Shown in pieces: positions 1 through 8,586 of a stretch of 57,829 nucleotides of DNA. The stretch's first letter is position 1, and each line of letters begins with the position of its first letter. A model generated the notes under the pieces. That model saw only the letters and a list, made by a program, of their open reading frames with translations. It did no database searches and had not been told where the DNA came from. This DNA comes from Acidovorax sp. CCYZU-2555. Its GTDB lineage: Bacteria > Pseudomonadota > Gammaproteobacteria > Burkholderiales > Burkholderiaceae_C. The translations under genes were made by a program, and so were the position numbers. The stretch covers positions 1 to 57,829 of the forward strand of contig NZ_JAHCDD010000031.1 of the NCBI RefSeq assembly GCF_018413525.1, in the 5' to 3' direction.

Positions 1-2
1 CG

Positions 3-1172
3 CTGCAGCGCGTGGCCGGCAACTCGGTGGGCGGCATGACGGCCATCCTGCTGGCCGCAGGCGTTTGCGCCAAGGACTTCCAGCGGCTGTTGAACGGTAC
101 CGAAATTCTGTCGCTGCTGAAGACGCCCGCGGACTTCGCGCGCAATTACCCGGACGTGAAACTCGGCGCCCTGGGCTTCGATGCCGGTGCGGCGTTGCAG
201 ACGCTGGACCGCATGGTGGCCCAGTCGGCCGCCCAGTACCTCGACGGCCATTGGCATGACATCACGCGCCGGCCGCAGTGGGCAGAGTTCACACCCGCGC
301 AGCAGCAACGCCTGGCGCTGCTGCGCGCGCCCGATTTCAGCGTGCAACGCAGCGGCCAGATGCTGACCTTTGCCGATCTGCATCTGCTGCGCCAGCTTGA
401 TCCGGGTCGGTTCAAGGAGCTGGTGGTCACGGGCTGGAACCAGTCCGAAAAGCGCCTGGTGTATTTCTCCCACCAGACCTATCCCGAGATGCCGCTGGCA
501 CTGGCGGGGCGCATCACCATGGGCATTCCCGGCCTGTTCGCGGATGTGAAGTTCGAGGGCCAGCGTTGGGTCGACGGCGGCGTGGGCAGCAATGTACCCA
601 CCGAGGCAATCTACGCGGGCCTGCCGGCGCAGGCCCGGCAGGAGGCCTACGCGAGAACGCTGGTGATGGCATTTGCCGACGAGGGGCGCACGCATGCCGT
701 GCTGCACGGCCCGCCCGATCCGTACCAGCCGGCGGTGAATCCGGTCGTCACCTGGCTTTCGGGCAATCCGCATTTTCCGCAAGTCGTGCACGCGGACCGG
801 CGCAAGCTGCATGCGGCCGGATTGCATGCCATGCCGGTGGCGCATGGCGATCTGGGGATAGGGTCCTTCCTGGCCGGCGACGCGCGTGTGGCGCGCGCCA
901 AGACCGAGGCCATGGAGCAGGCGCTGGTGTTCATCGCGCAGAACCTGCACAACTTTCGCCATGACCTGGTGGACGATGTCGCGGCCGCGGCGCGGCTGCT
1001 TTCGCCGGCCGAGCAGGATGCGTTCCTGGCCCGGCCGCAGGGCGGCGCTACACCGATCGACAGCGCGCTGCGCACCGCCATCCTGGCGCAGCGCGCGCAA
1101 TGGGCGCCGGGCGCCGACGCGGCGCAGCGGGCCGCGGCGCTGGACTGGGCGCGCAGGGATGCAGTCATCTGA
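3..1172 (+). CDS. Patatin-like phospholipase, candidate secreted effector (5' end outside window)
   Basis: C-terminal part of a patatin-family lipid acyl hydrolase. The frame is open from the window edge, so the true start and the oxyanion-loop GGGxKG motif lie upstream. The nucleophile elbow GNSVG is visible with its Ser codon at 24-26, and the catalytic Asp motif DGG has its Asp codon at 573-575, so the Ser/Asp dyad is intact. It aligns end to end with the phospholipase at 2217-3950, for example RHDLVDDVAAAARLLS here against RHDMVTDAAAAVRLLS there, so the two are paralogues. Downstream are two CesT-like chaperone genes. Family knowledge: patatin effectors such as ExoU cleave host membrane lipids after type III secretion. 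That this one is secreted is inference from the chaperone context; no secretion machinery is in view. Confidence 0.85.
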   Translation: MQRVAGNSVGGMTAILLAAGVCAKDFQRLLNGTEILSLLKTPADFARNYPDVKLGALGFDAGAALQTLDRMVAQSAAQYLDGHWHDITRRPQWAEFTPAQQQRLALLRAPDFSVQRSGQMLTFADLHLLRQLDPGRFKELVVTGWNQSEKRLVYFSHQTYPEMPLALAGRITMGIPGLFADVKFEGQRWVDGGVGSNVPTEAIYAGLPAQARQEAYARTLVMAFADEGRTHAVLHGPPDPYQPAVNPVVTWLSGNPHFPQVVHADRRKLHAAGLHAMPVAHGDLGIGSFLAGDARVARAKTEAMEQALVFIAQNLHNFRHDLVDDVAAAARLLSPAEQDAFLARPQGGATPIDSALRTAILAQRAQWAPGADAAQRAAALDWARRDAVI

Positions 1173-1288
1173 CCGGTTCGACGCGCCGGCGGTGGAACTT
1201 TGGTGCGTGCCGCGTGACTGACCAGATGTCCGGGGAACGAGCGCCAGCGCTTTCGCGCAGCGACGGCCCGGAACTGAACGAGGCGCGC

Positions 1289-1768
1289 ATGAACGATCTG
1301 GGTCATATTTCAACGCTGCTGTGGGAATTGTTCCGTGCCGGCGGTGTTCCTGACGAGCTGCTTGCGGGCGGCACATTGCGCTGTCCGGTGGACGACAAGT
1401 GTGGCATTCAGCTGCGCTTTCAGCCCCGGCAGCAGCGCTGGCTGCTGGGTGTCGATCAGGTCGTCGAGACGCTTGGCGAAGACGACCAGGCGCGGCAGCA
1501 AGAAGCGCTGCTGCGCACTGCGCACGCCAGTCGCTGGACGGCGCAGCAGGTCGGCGCGCTGGACGCCGAAGGCCGCATCGGCCTGGTCGACTGCGATTTT
1601 CCGGGCACGCCGCCGCAGGCCGAGGCGCTGGCCGACGCGGCGGTGATAGAAGGCCGCCTCGCGGCCATGATGCACCAACTCGATGCGCTATCGACAGCAA
1701 CGCCCGCGGCGGAGCCACCCACCGCCGCACCTTCCAAACTCGACAACAACGCCTGGCTCAAAGCATGA
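1289..1768 (+). CDS. CesT-like type III secretion chaperone (first of two)
   Basis: Small acidic protein of 159 residues. The ATG at 1289 is chosen because the N-terminus MNDLGHISTLLWELF then starts with a helix like that of class I chaperones; the open frame runs further upstream but overlaps the phospholipase. The central part (CGIQLRFQPRQQRWLLGVDQVV) alternates short strands as in the CesT/Tir-chaperone fold, and the last 20 residues are Ala/Pro/Thr-rich. It probably binds the N-terminal region of one of the flanking patatin proteins and keeps it soluble before export. Its stop overlaps the ATG of the next gene (ATGA), so the two are translationally coupled. Family assignment rests on size, composition and context and would need a profile search; I am fairly but not fully sure. 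Confidence 0.6.
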   Translation: MNDLGHISTLLWELFRAGGVPDELLAGGTLRCPVDDKCGIQLRFQPRQQRWLLGVDQVVETLGEDDQARQQEALLRTAHASRWTAQQVGALDAEGRIGLVDCDFPGTPPQAEALADAAVIEGRLAAMMHQLDALSTATPAAEPPTAAPSKLDNNAWLKA

Positions 1769-2220
1769 CCGACACATCCACCTCCCAGGGGCGTGCATTC
1801 AGCGAGCAGATGCAGGCGCTGGACCCCCAGCGCGCACCCGACAGCATGCAACCGCTGGAGCTGCTGCTCGACGACGCGCTGCCGCTGCGCGTGACGCTGC
1901 ATCCAGACAATCAGCATTGGCTGGTCGAGGCCTATGCCTACGATGCCGTCGCCATCCACGGGCCGCTGCGCCACAGCGTGGTGCGCACGCTGCTGCAGAT
2001 CAACGCCGCGGCGCTCGATGGCCGGCAGATTCTCTGCACTTTGGACACCAGCGATCTGGTGGTGGTGATGACGCGCTGGCCGGCCGAGGAGGGCGCGGAT
2101 CCCGGCGGATTTCTGTCCTTGCTGCACTACACCGCGGCCCAGGCGCGACGCATTCGCGAAGCCGTGCGTGCCATCGCCATGCATGGCGATAACCTCGCCT
2201 GGCAACCGGAGGCATCATGA
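1765..2220 (+). CDS. CesT-like type III secretion chaperone (second of two)
   Basis: Protein of 151 residues that overlaps the preceding chaperone gene by 4 bases (ATGA) and the following phospholipase gene by 4 bases (ATGA), so all three are very likely translated from one message. Features matching the CesT family are the acidic N-terminal half (PLELLLDDALPLRVTLHP), a mid-protein strand pair with NQHWLVEAYAY, and a C-terminal helix AAQARRIREAVRAIAM. It is not closely similar to the first chaperone, which suggests one chaperone for each of the two phospholipases; by position this one would serve the phospholipase at 2217-3950. Identification is structural inference, without a signature motif. 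Confidence 0.6.
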   Translation: MTDTSTSQGRAFSEQMQALDPQRAPDSMQPLELLLDDALPLRVTLHPDNQHWLVEAYAYDAVAIHGPLRHSVVRTLLQINAAALDGRQILCTLDTSDLVVVMTRWPAEEGADPGGFLSLLHYTAAQARRIREAVRAIAMHGDNLAWQPEAS

Positions 2221-3950
2221 GTACCGGCAACATCTCCTCGGCAGCGGGTGGCGGCGGGCCCCTGCAGTTCCCGCGCTCGCTGGTCGACATCGGAAAGACG
2301 ATCTACCAGGCCATCAAGAGCCTGTTCTCGAGCAAGCCGCCAGCGCCGCTGCTGACGCCGCAGGCCATCTACACGGCCATGCAAGGCTTGCGCAGCGAGC
2401 TCCTCACGGCGATGAATCGTGCTTCGGCGGCGATGCCCGAGCCGAGCCGCAAGGCATTCGCCGCGCATGCCACTGCCATGGTCAATGATGTGCTGCTCGA
2501 CTGCATGACGTCTGTGATCGACGAAAGCGCCCGCCGTGCCAAAGGGGACGTGAAGGAAGCGACGTTCCAGAAGGCCGCCATCAATGCGCGGCACTTCGTT
2601 GACCGGCATCTGCAGATCGCGCAGGACATCGACCGGCAAAAACTGAGCACACCCCAAGTCCGGTCGGTCCTGGTGGAGAACCCTATCGGACCCCATCTGC
2701 CCAAGGTTAACCGCATCGTCGTGCTGCGCGCGGCGCCACCGATCGAGAACCTGGTGCTACGCGGCGGCGGCGCGAAAGGCATTGGCAATCCGCCCGCGCT
2801 GCGCGCGCTGGAAAATCTGGGCAAGCTGTCGGAGTTGAAGAAGATCGTTGGCACATCCGCAGGGGCGATGACGGCGGTATGCCTGGCTTCGGGCATGTCG
2901 GCGCGCTCGTTCCAGAAGCTGTCCAACGATACCGGCATGCTGTCGCTGCTGTCTTCGCCCAGCGACTTCAAGGAGCGCTACCCGCAGGTGAAGCTGGGAA
3001 TGATTGGCTTTGGCGCGGGCAAGGCGCTCGAGACATTGGACCGGGCTTCGGCCAGTTCGGTCACTGACTATCTGCGGGGGAATTGGGAAGACGTGGTGGC
3101 CACTTCCCAATGGAGCAACCTGGGCACCGCGGACCAGGAGCGGTTGGTCAGTCTGCGTGACCAGGACTTTGCGAAGTCACCGCGCACCGGGCAGATGATC
3201 ACTTTCCATGACCTGCATCTGATGCACCAGCTGGCACCGGCCCGGTTCAAGGAACTGGTGCTGACCGGCTACAACAACGACCAGAAGCAAGGCACGTTCT
3301 TTTCCGCCGCCACCCATCCCAACATGCCGGTGGCGCTGGCGGGGCGCATTTCGATGAGCATTCCCATGTTCTTCAAGGCGGTGAAGATGGAAGTGGACGG
3401 CGAGATGCAGTCGTTCGTCGATGGCGGCGTGGGCAGCAACATGCCTTCGGAAGTCGTCCTGGACGGTCTGCACGGCAGGGAAATGGATGAGATGAAGGCC
3501 AAGACGCTGCTCATGACCTACGACGAGCAAGGCGCGGCCTATTCGATCCTGCATGGCAGTCCGCAAGAACGCAAGAATGCAGCGGAAGGCCTGTTCAGCC
3601 GCTGGACCAATGACGGCCTCGACGGGGAAAAAACCTACTTCTCTGGCACCAACGTGCTGCCGGTATTCCATGGCAAGCTGGGCGCTTTTTCGTTCGCGGC
3701 GTCAAAGGATCAGGTGGAGCATGCGCAAACCCAGTCCATGCTCAAGACGCTGGACTACATCGACACGACGATGGGCCAGGTCCGGCATGACATGGTGACG
3801 GACGCCGCTGCGGCGGTGCGCCTGTTGTCGCTCGAGGAACAGAGCGCCTTTCTGCAAATGCATGGCGACAATGTCGACCCGCTGCACGCGTCGCTGTGCC
3901 TCGAGATCCGCGCGCAATCGTTGCCGCCGAGGGCGGCTGCTGGGTCGTAG
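2217..3950 (+). CDS. Patatin-like phospholipase, candidate type III effector
   Basis: 577-residue lipid acyl hydrolase. Residues 1 to about 175 form a non-catalytic N-terminal region, the expected place for a secretion signal and chaperone-binding domain; there is no Sec signal peptide. The patatin domain then shows the oxyanion loop GGGAKG (183-188), nucleophile elbow GTSAG with Ser214, and catalytic Asp402 in VDGGVGS. The reaction expected for the family is hydrolysis of phospholipid ester bonds at membranes. The start codon overlaps the stop of the upstream chaperone gene. It is a paralogue of the truncated enzyme at the window start, so the locus looks like a duplicated effector with private chaperones. 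ExoU-like toxicity and host activation are not visible in the sequence and remain inference. Confidence 0.85.
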   Translation: MSTGNISSAAGGGGPLQFPRSLVDIGKTIYQAIKSLFSSKPPAPLLTPQAIYTAMQGLRSELLTAMNRASAAMPEPSRKAFAAHATAMVNDVLLDCMTSVIDESARRAKGDVKEATFQKAAINARHFVDRHLQIAQDIDRQKLSTPQVRSVLVENPIGPHLPKVNRIVVLRAAPPIENLVLRGGGAKGIGNPPALRALENLGKLSELKKIVGTSAGAMTAVCLASGMSARSFQKLSNDTGMLSLLSSPSDFKERYPQVKLGMIGFGAGKALETLDRASASSVTDYLRGNWEDVVATSQWSNLGTADQERLVSLRDQDFAKSPRTGQMITFHDLHLMHQLAPARFKELVLTGYNNDQKQGTFFSAATHPNMPVALAGRISMSIPMFFKAVKMEVDGEMQSFVDGGVGSNMPSEVVLDGLHGREMDEMKAKTLLMTYDEQGAAYSILHGSPQERKNAAEGLFSRWTNDGLDGEKTYFSGTNVLPVFHGKLGAFSFAASKDQVEHAQTQSMLKTLDYIDTTMGQVRHDMVTDAAAAVRLLSLEEQSAFLQMHGDNVDPLHASLCLEIRAQSLPPRAAAGS

Positions 3951-4016
3951 CCATTCCGCTCTCGCCGGCCGCGCCCGTGTTAGTGTTGCATGCCATCCTC
4001 ATGGGAGCCGCCGAGC

Positions 4017-5294
4017 ATGCAAGAACAGACCCTGGCCTTGAAGCGCGCGAAACAACAGGCCCTGGGCCTGTTGATCGCGGTCGCGCTGGCATTTGCCGTC
4101 ACGAGCTTTTTGACGCCCAGCCTCTGGGTGCGCTGTGTGCAGGCCGTGGCCGAAGCGGCGATGGTCGGGGCATTGGCCGACTGGTTCGCGGTGACGGCGC
4201 TGTTCCGGCGCATTGCGCTGCCCTGGGTGGGCCGGCACACGGCCATCATTCCGCGCAACAAGGACCGGATAGGCGACAACCTCGCGCATTTCGTGCGCGA
4301 CCGTTTTCTCGACCCGGCGTCGCTGCTGGCGCTGATACGCAAGCATGATCCCGCGCAATGGCTGGCCGGCTGGCTCACGGCGCCGGCGCACAGCGCGATG
4401 CTGGGCCGGCAGGTCGCGCGGCTGGCGCTCGCGGCGCTCGAACTGGTGCAGGACCGGCAGGTGCAGCGGTTTCTGACGCAGTCGCTGCGCGCCGTGCTGT
4501 CGCAGGTCGACCTGTCGCGCGCCGCGGCCTCGCTGCTGACTGCGCTGACCCAGGGCGGGCGCCTCCAGGTGCTGCTCGACGATGTGCTGGCGCGCATTGC
4601 GGCCATCATGCAGACCGCGAACACGCGTGAATTCATTGCCGCGAGCATCATCGAGTGGCTCAAGCGCGAGCACCCGCTGAAGGAAAAGATGCTGCCCAGC
4701 GACTGGCTGGGCGACAAGGGCGCGGAGCTGATCGCCCAGGCGCTCGAAAGCCTGTTCGACGACATCGCCCACAACCCCGCGCACCGCGTGCGCGAAGCGC
4801 TGGACGCGGCTGTCGCGCGGCTCATCGAACGCCTGCAGAACGACCCGGAATTCGCGGCCCAGGCCGAGCAACTGCGCCACTATCTGCTGCACGACGAAAA
4901 GCTCGCCGGCTATCTGCAGGCGCTCTGGACGCAGCTGCGCCAGCGCCTGCAGGCCGATCTCGCCGACGAGCACTCGCACATCGCGCGCAAGGCCGCGGCC
5001 ATGGGCCGCTGGCTGGGCCAGTCGCTGGCCGCCGACCCGGCGCTGCGCCAATCGATGAACACGCGCCTGGAGCGCTGGGCCGCGACGCTCGCGCCCGATG
5101 TCGCGCAGTTCCTGGCCGAGCACATCAGCGACACCGTCAAGCGCTGGGATGCGCGCGAGTTGTCGGAATTGGTGGAGCTGCATATCGGCAAGGATCTGCA
5201 GTTCATTCGCATCAACGGCACGCTGGTCGGCGGCGCGATCGGTCTGCTGCTGTTCGTGCTGGCCCAGTTGCCGCAGTGGTGGGCGGCGCTCTGA
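4017..5294 (+). CDS. DUF445 family inner-membrane protein (YjiN-like)
   Basis: 425 residues. There is an N-terminal membrane segment at about residues 17-40 (ALGLLIAVALAFAVTSFL), then the conserved DUF445 block EAAMVGALADWFAVTALFR, a long helical middle region, and a C-terminal membrane segment (VGGAIGLLLFVLAQLP). This arrangement is that of E. coli YjiN and other DUF445 proteins, whose function is unknown. The ATG at 4017 is preferred because it places the membrane segment close to the N-terminus; an ATG at 3990 would add nine residues. It stands alone between the effector cassette and the iron-uptake genes with no sign of an operon link to either. Family assignment is confident, function is not known. 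Confidence 0.85.
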   Translation: MQEQTLALKRAKQQALGLLIAVALAFAVTSFLTPSLWVRCVQAVAEAAMVGALADWFAVTALFRRIALPWVGRHTAIIPRNKDRIGDNLAHFVRDRFLDPASLLALIRKHDPAQWLAGWLTAPAHSAMLGRQVARLALAALELVQDRQVQRFLTQSLRAVLSQVDLSRAAASLLTALTQGGRLQVLLDDVLARIAAIMQTANTREFIAASIIEWLKREHPLKEKMLPSDWLGDKGAELIAQALESLFDDIAHNPAHRVREALDAAVARLIERLQNDPEFAAQAEQLRHYLLHDEKLAGYLQALWTQLRQRLQADLADEHSHIARKAAAMGRWLGQSLAADPALRQSMNTRLERWAATLAPDVAQFLAEHISDTVKRWDARELSELVELHIGKDLQFIRINGTLVGGAIGLLLFVLAQLPQWWAAL

Positions 5295-5414
5295 AGGCGA
5301 TTGGCGAGCGGAAGATCGTCAGGGTACTTACTACTTGCGCACAGCAGAGGGCTGCTGTCAACCCATTGATCAGGTCTGTGCGGGTTATGTCGGGTTTGTA
5401 ACTTTTCCGTAAAT

Positions 5415-5433
5415 AATAATGCGATTGATTCTC
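5415..5433. promoter_or_regulatory. Fur-box-like site upstream of TonB-dependent receptor
   Basis: An AT-rich 19-base stretch starting AATAATG and ending GATTCTC matches the classical 19-base Fur box at 13 positions by hand alignment. It lies 44 bases upstream of the receptor ATG in an otherwise GC-rich sequence, the expected place for iron-dependent repression by Fur. No experimental support is visible. Confidence 0.55.
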
Positions 5434-5476
5434 ATAACCGAATCATCCATTTCTCCACTATTTACCGGACCTGACA

Positions 5477-7426
5477 ATGTATTCGCTTCGTATCCCGTTC
5501 CCCACCCTCGCAGCGGCCATCATGGCCACGGGCCTCGCAGGCATCGCCGCAGCACAGGAAACCAAGGCACTGGATACGGTGGTGGTGACGGCTTCGGGCT
5601 ACGAGCAATTGATCAAGGACGCGCCGGCATCGATCTCGGTGGTCACGCGCGAGGAGCTCGAAAAGAAGGCCTACACCAACCTGCATGACGCGCTGCGCGA
5701 TGTGCCCGGCGTGATCCTGACGCCTTCGGACAACAACTCCAACGACATCGCGCTGCGCGGCATGGGCGCGAACTACACGCTGATCCTGGTCGATGGCAAA
5801 CGCACGAATTCGCGCGAAACCCAGACCAACGGCAGCACCGGCACCGACCAGAGCTGGATTCCTCCGCTCGAAGCCATCGAGCGCATCGAAGTCGTGCGCG
5901 GCCCCATGTCCTCGCTCTACGGCTCGGACGCCATGGGCGGCGTGATCAACGTGATCACGCGCAAGGTGGCCAAGCAATGGCATGGCTCGGTGCGCGCCGA
6001 CGCAACGCTGCAGGAGCGCTCGACTTCGGGCAATGCCTACCAGAGCAATTTCTACCTGTCGGGTCCGATTCAGGAAGAGCTGCTGGGTCTGAGCATCTAC
6101 GGCAACTACAACAAGCGCGAGGAAGACCGCATCCTCCAGGGCTACAACGACTACGACAACCGCGCGATCAACGTCAAGCTGGCACTGACGCCGAACAAGG
6201 ACCACGACCTGATCCTCGAACTGGGCACGGCCAAGCAGCACTTCATCTCGTCGCCCGGCATGACGCTGGCTTCCACGGCGGCGCTCAGCGATCGCAAGTT
6301 CGAGCGTGAAAGCTATTCGCTGCAGCACAAGGGACGCTGGGGCTGGGCCACGTCGGACACGTACCTGCAGCAGGAAGAAACGCGCAACATCGTGCGCGAC
6401 ATGACCATCAAGAACACGGTGTTCAACAGCAGCTGGACCCTGCCGCTGGGCCAGCGCAACCTGCTGACCACGGGCGTGTACTTCAACGAGCAGGACCTCA
6501 AGGACACGACGACCAACACCTTGCGCGGCTCTACCCGCAGCACCGCCGACCGCAGCCAGTACGCGGTGTTCGCCGAGAACGAATGGCGCCTGCGCGACGA
6601 TTTCGCGCTGACCGGCGGCCTGCGCTATGACCATGACAGCCAGGCCGGCGGCCATGTGAGCCCGCGTCTTTACGGTGTCTGGACCGTCGATCCGCGCTGG
6701 ACCGTCAAGGGCGGGGTGTCGTCGGGCTTTCGCGCGCCGTCGCTGCGCCAGACGCTGGGCGACTGGGGCCAGTCGAGCCGCGGCGGCGATATCTACGGCA
6801 ACCCCGACCTGAAACCCGAAACGTCGCTGACCAAGGAAATCGGCGTGTTGTTCGATGGCGGCAACGGCACGACGGCCGGGCTGACGCTGTTCGACAACGA
6901 CTTCGAGGACAAGATCACGCGCATCGCCTGCCCGACCTGCGGCCCGCTCAACTCCTCGGGCCGGGCGCCGACCACCAACGTGAACGTCGACAAGGCGATC
7001 ACGCGTGGCATCGAAGCCACGCTGGGCACCAAGCTGACCCAGAACCTGGGCCTGACTTCGAGCTATACCTTCACCACCTCGGAACAGAAGAGCGGTCAAT
7101 ACGCGGGCCAGCCGCTGAACCAGCTGCCGCGCCACCTGCTCAACGTGTCGCTGGACTGGAACCCCACGGGCCAGATCAACGGCTGGACCAAGGTGTCGTA
7201 CCGCGGCAAGGAAAGCGACAGCTCGGGTGAAGCGTCGTCGGGCTCGTTCAACCAGAAGAGCTATGCGATGCTGGATCTGGGCGGCTCGTACAAGTACAGC
7301 AAGACCGTCACGCTGTACGCGGGCATCTACAACGTGCTCGACAAGGAAGTGCTGTACGACGGCGTGAACTACGACTCCGTGCTCGACGGCCGCCGCTACT
7401 GGTTCGGCATGAACATGAAATTTTAA
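5477..7426 (+). CDS. TonB-dependent siderophore receptor
   Basis: 649-residue outer-membrane receptor. It begins with a Sec signal peptide ending near AGIAAA, followed by a TonB-box-like segment (DTVVVTAS) and a plug domain with the usual blocks (APASISVVTREEL, LRDVPGV, IEVVRGPMSSLYGSDAMGGVINVITRK). The rest is a 22-strand barrel closing with a terminal Phe (FGMNMKF), the signal for outer-membrane insertion. The plug sequence resembles the FepA/IrgA/CirA group of catecholate-siderophore receptors, so a ferric siderophore is the probable ligand; heme is less likely since no FRAP/NPNL-type motif is evident. A Fur-box-like site precedes it and a siderophore-type periplasmic binding protein follows at 7614. 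No TonB/ExbBD or permease genes are nearby. Confidence 0.9.
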   Translation: MYSLRIPFPTLAAAIMATGLAGIAAAQETKALDTVVVTASGYEQLIKDAPASISVVTREELEKKAYTNLHDALRDVPGVILTPSDNNSNDIALRGMGANYTLILVDGKRTNSRETQTNGSTGTDQSWIPPLEAIERIEVVRGPMSSLYGSDAMGGVINVITRKVAKQWHGSVRADATLQERSTSGNAYQSNFYLSGPIQEELLGLSIYGNYNKREEDRILQGYNDYDNRAINVKLALTPNKDHDLILELGTAKQHFISSPGMTLASTAALSDRKFERESYSLQHKGRWGWATSDTYLQQEETRNIVRDMTIKNTVFNSSWTLPLGQRNLLTTGVYFNEQDLKDTTTNTLRGSTRSTADRSQYAVFAENEWRLRDDFALTGGLRYDHDSQAGGHVSPRLYGVWTVDPRWTVKGGVSSGFRAPSLRQTLGDWGQSSRGGDIYGNPDLKPETSLTKEIGVLFDGGNGTTAGLTLFDNDFEDKITRIACPTCGPLNSSGRAPTTNVNVDKAITRGIEATLGTKLTQNLGLTSSYTFTTSEQKSGQYAGQPLNQLPRHLLNVSLDWNPTGQINGWTKVSYRGKESDSSGEASSGSFNQKSYAMLDLGGSYKYSKTVTLYAGIYNVLDKEVLYDGVNYDSVLDGRRYWFGMNMKF

Positions 7427-7429
7427 ACA

Positions 7430-7480
7430 CCCCCTGAGCGGCTGACGCCGCTTCCCCCTCTCATCCTTCGGTGGAGGGGG
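7430..7480 (+). terminator. Hairpin region after the receptor gene
   Basis: Just after the receptor stop there are two stem-loops. One is GAGCGGC...GCCGCTT, and the second pairs CCCCCTC (7454-7460) with GAGGGGG (7474-7480). No T-run follows, so it is either a weak terminator or an RNA-stabilising element. The first hairpin belongs to a motif repeated at 7563 (see the repeat entry). Confidence 0.4.
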
Positions 7481-7562
7481 ACGGCAGCCTCGGTGCGGGA
7501 CGGCCCTTCCTCGCTGCCTCTGAGCTGGTGCACGCCAGTTTCAAAGGCTGTGCGCGATGCTA

Positions 7563-7588
7563 CCCCCTGAGCCGCTTTGCGGCTTGTC
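7563..7588. repeat. Second copy of CCCCCTGAG-hairpin repeat
   Basis: The stretch starting CCCCCTGAGCCGC and pairing with GCGGCTTG repeats the element at 7430-7456 (CCCCCTGAGCGGC... GCCGCTTC), each with a small self-complementary core. The two copies bracket the gap between the receptor and the binding-protein gene. Such short palindromic repeats are scattered between genes in many Comamonadaceae genomes (general knowledge, not checked here). Confidence 0.45.
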
Positions 7589-7613
7589 TATTTCCCTGCA
7601 GGATGAGAAACCT

Positions 7614-8579
7614 ATGAACTTCATGACTTCGCGCCGCCACATTGCGATCGCCCTCACGGCCGCCGCCTGGGGCCTGGCGGGCCCCGTGAACGCCGCGCCC
7701 GCGCAACCCGCCCAGATCACCGTGCAGCATGCCAAGGGCGCGGCCACGGTGCCGCTCAAGCCGCAGCGCGTCGTGGTCTATGACCTGGCCGCGCTCGATG
7801 TGATGCATTCGCTGCAACTGCCGGTGGCGGGCGTGGCCAAGGCCGATTACCCCGATTACCTCCAGTCCTATGCCGGCGCGAAGTACCAGGCCGCGGGCTC
7901 GCTGTTCATTCCCGACTACGAAGCGCTGAGCCGCATCCAGCCCGATCTGATCGTGGTCGCGGGCCGCTCGGCGGCCAAGTACGACGTACTGTCCAAGATC
8001 GCGCCTACGATCGATCTGAGCGTCAACGGCCAGCAGCTGCTCGCCGACATGGAGCGCAATGTCACCACGCTCTCCAGCCTTTACGGCAAGCAGGCCCAGG
8101 GCCAGCAGCTGATGGCCAAGGTGCGCGGAGAAGTCGATGCCCTCAAGGCCGTCGCGGCCCGGGCCGAGCCCGGCCTGCTGGTGCTGGCGGTGAACACCAA
8201 CATGAGCGCCCAGCCTCCGGGCGCGCGCTTCGGCCTGCTGCACGATGTGCTGGGCATCCAGCCGCTGCTCGCGGCCGATGCGTCCAAGCCGCGCGGCGTG
8301 CCCATGAAGATGGATGACATCGCCAGGCTCAATCCGGCCTGGATCTACGTGATCGACCGCAACGCGGCCACGGGCACGCAGACCGACAAGGAAGGCAAGC
8401 CCGTGATTGCGTCCAAGCGGCTGTTCGACAACGCCCAGATCCAGGGCACGCAGGCCGGCCAGAAGGGCCGTGTGGTGTTCCTCGACCCCAAGGGCTGGTA
8501 CCTGCTGGGCAGCGCGGGCCCGACGGCGATGCTGCGCAACGTGGCGCAGATCAAGGCGGCGCTGCAGGCGGGGAAATAG
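7614..8579 (+). CDS. Siderophore ABC-transporter periplasmic binding protein (FatB/CeuE type)
   Basis: 321 residues with a Sec signal peptide (IALTAAAWGLAGPVNA) and the class III binding-protein fold of siderophore importers. Recognisable blocks are KPQRVVVYDLAALD, DYEALSRIQPDLIVV and the C-terminal VFLDPKGWYLLGSAGP. It resembles FatB/CeuE/YclQ-type proteins that bind catecholate or mixed siderophores in the periplasm. The ATG at 7614 is chosen because it gives a proper signal peptide; the open frame begins further upstream. The gap of 187 bases from the receptor contains two repeat hairpins, so co-transcription is uncertain. The permease and ATPase genes that should accompany it are absent from the window, and a downstream unrelated gene faces the opposite way. 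Confidence 0.85.
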   Translation: MNFMTSRRHIAIALTAAAWGLAGPVNAAPAQPAQITVQHAKGAATVPLKPQRVVVYDLAALDVMHSLQLPVAGVAKADYPDYLQSYAGAKYQAAGSLFIPDYEALSRIQPDLIVVAGRSAAKYDVLSKIAPTIDLSVNGQQLLADMERNVTTLSSLYGKQAQGQQLMAKVRGEVDALKAVAARAEPGLLVLAVNTNMSAQPPGARFGLLHDVLGIQPLLAADASKPRGVPMKMDDIARLNPAWIYVIDRNAATGTQTDKEGKPVIASKRLFDNAQIQGTQAGQKGRVVFLDPKGWYLLGSAGPTAMLRNVAQIKAALQAGK

Positions 8580-8586
8580 GCCGGGC

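Noticed and set aside
1..3950. Type III secretion machinery in the window
   Set aside because: Only effector- and chaperone-like genes are present; no ATPase, export gate, needle or ring gene was recognised.
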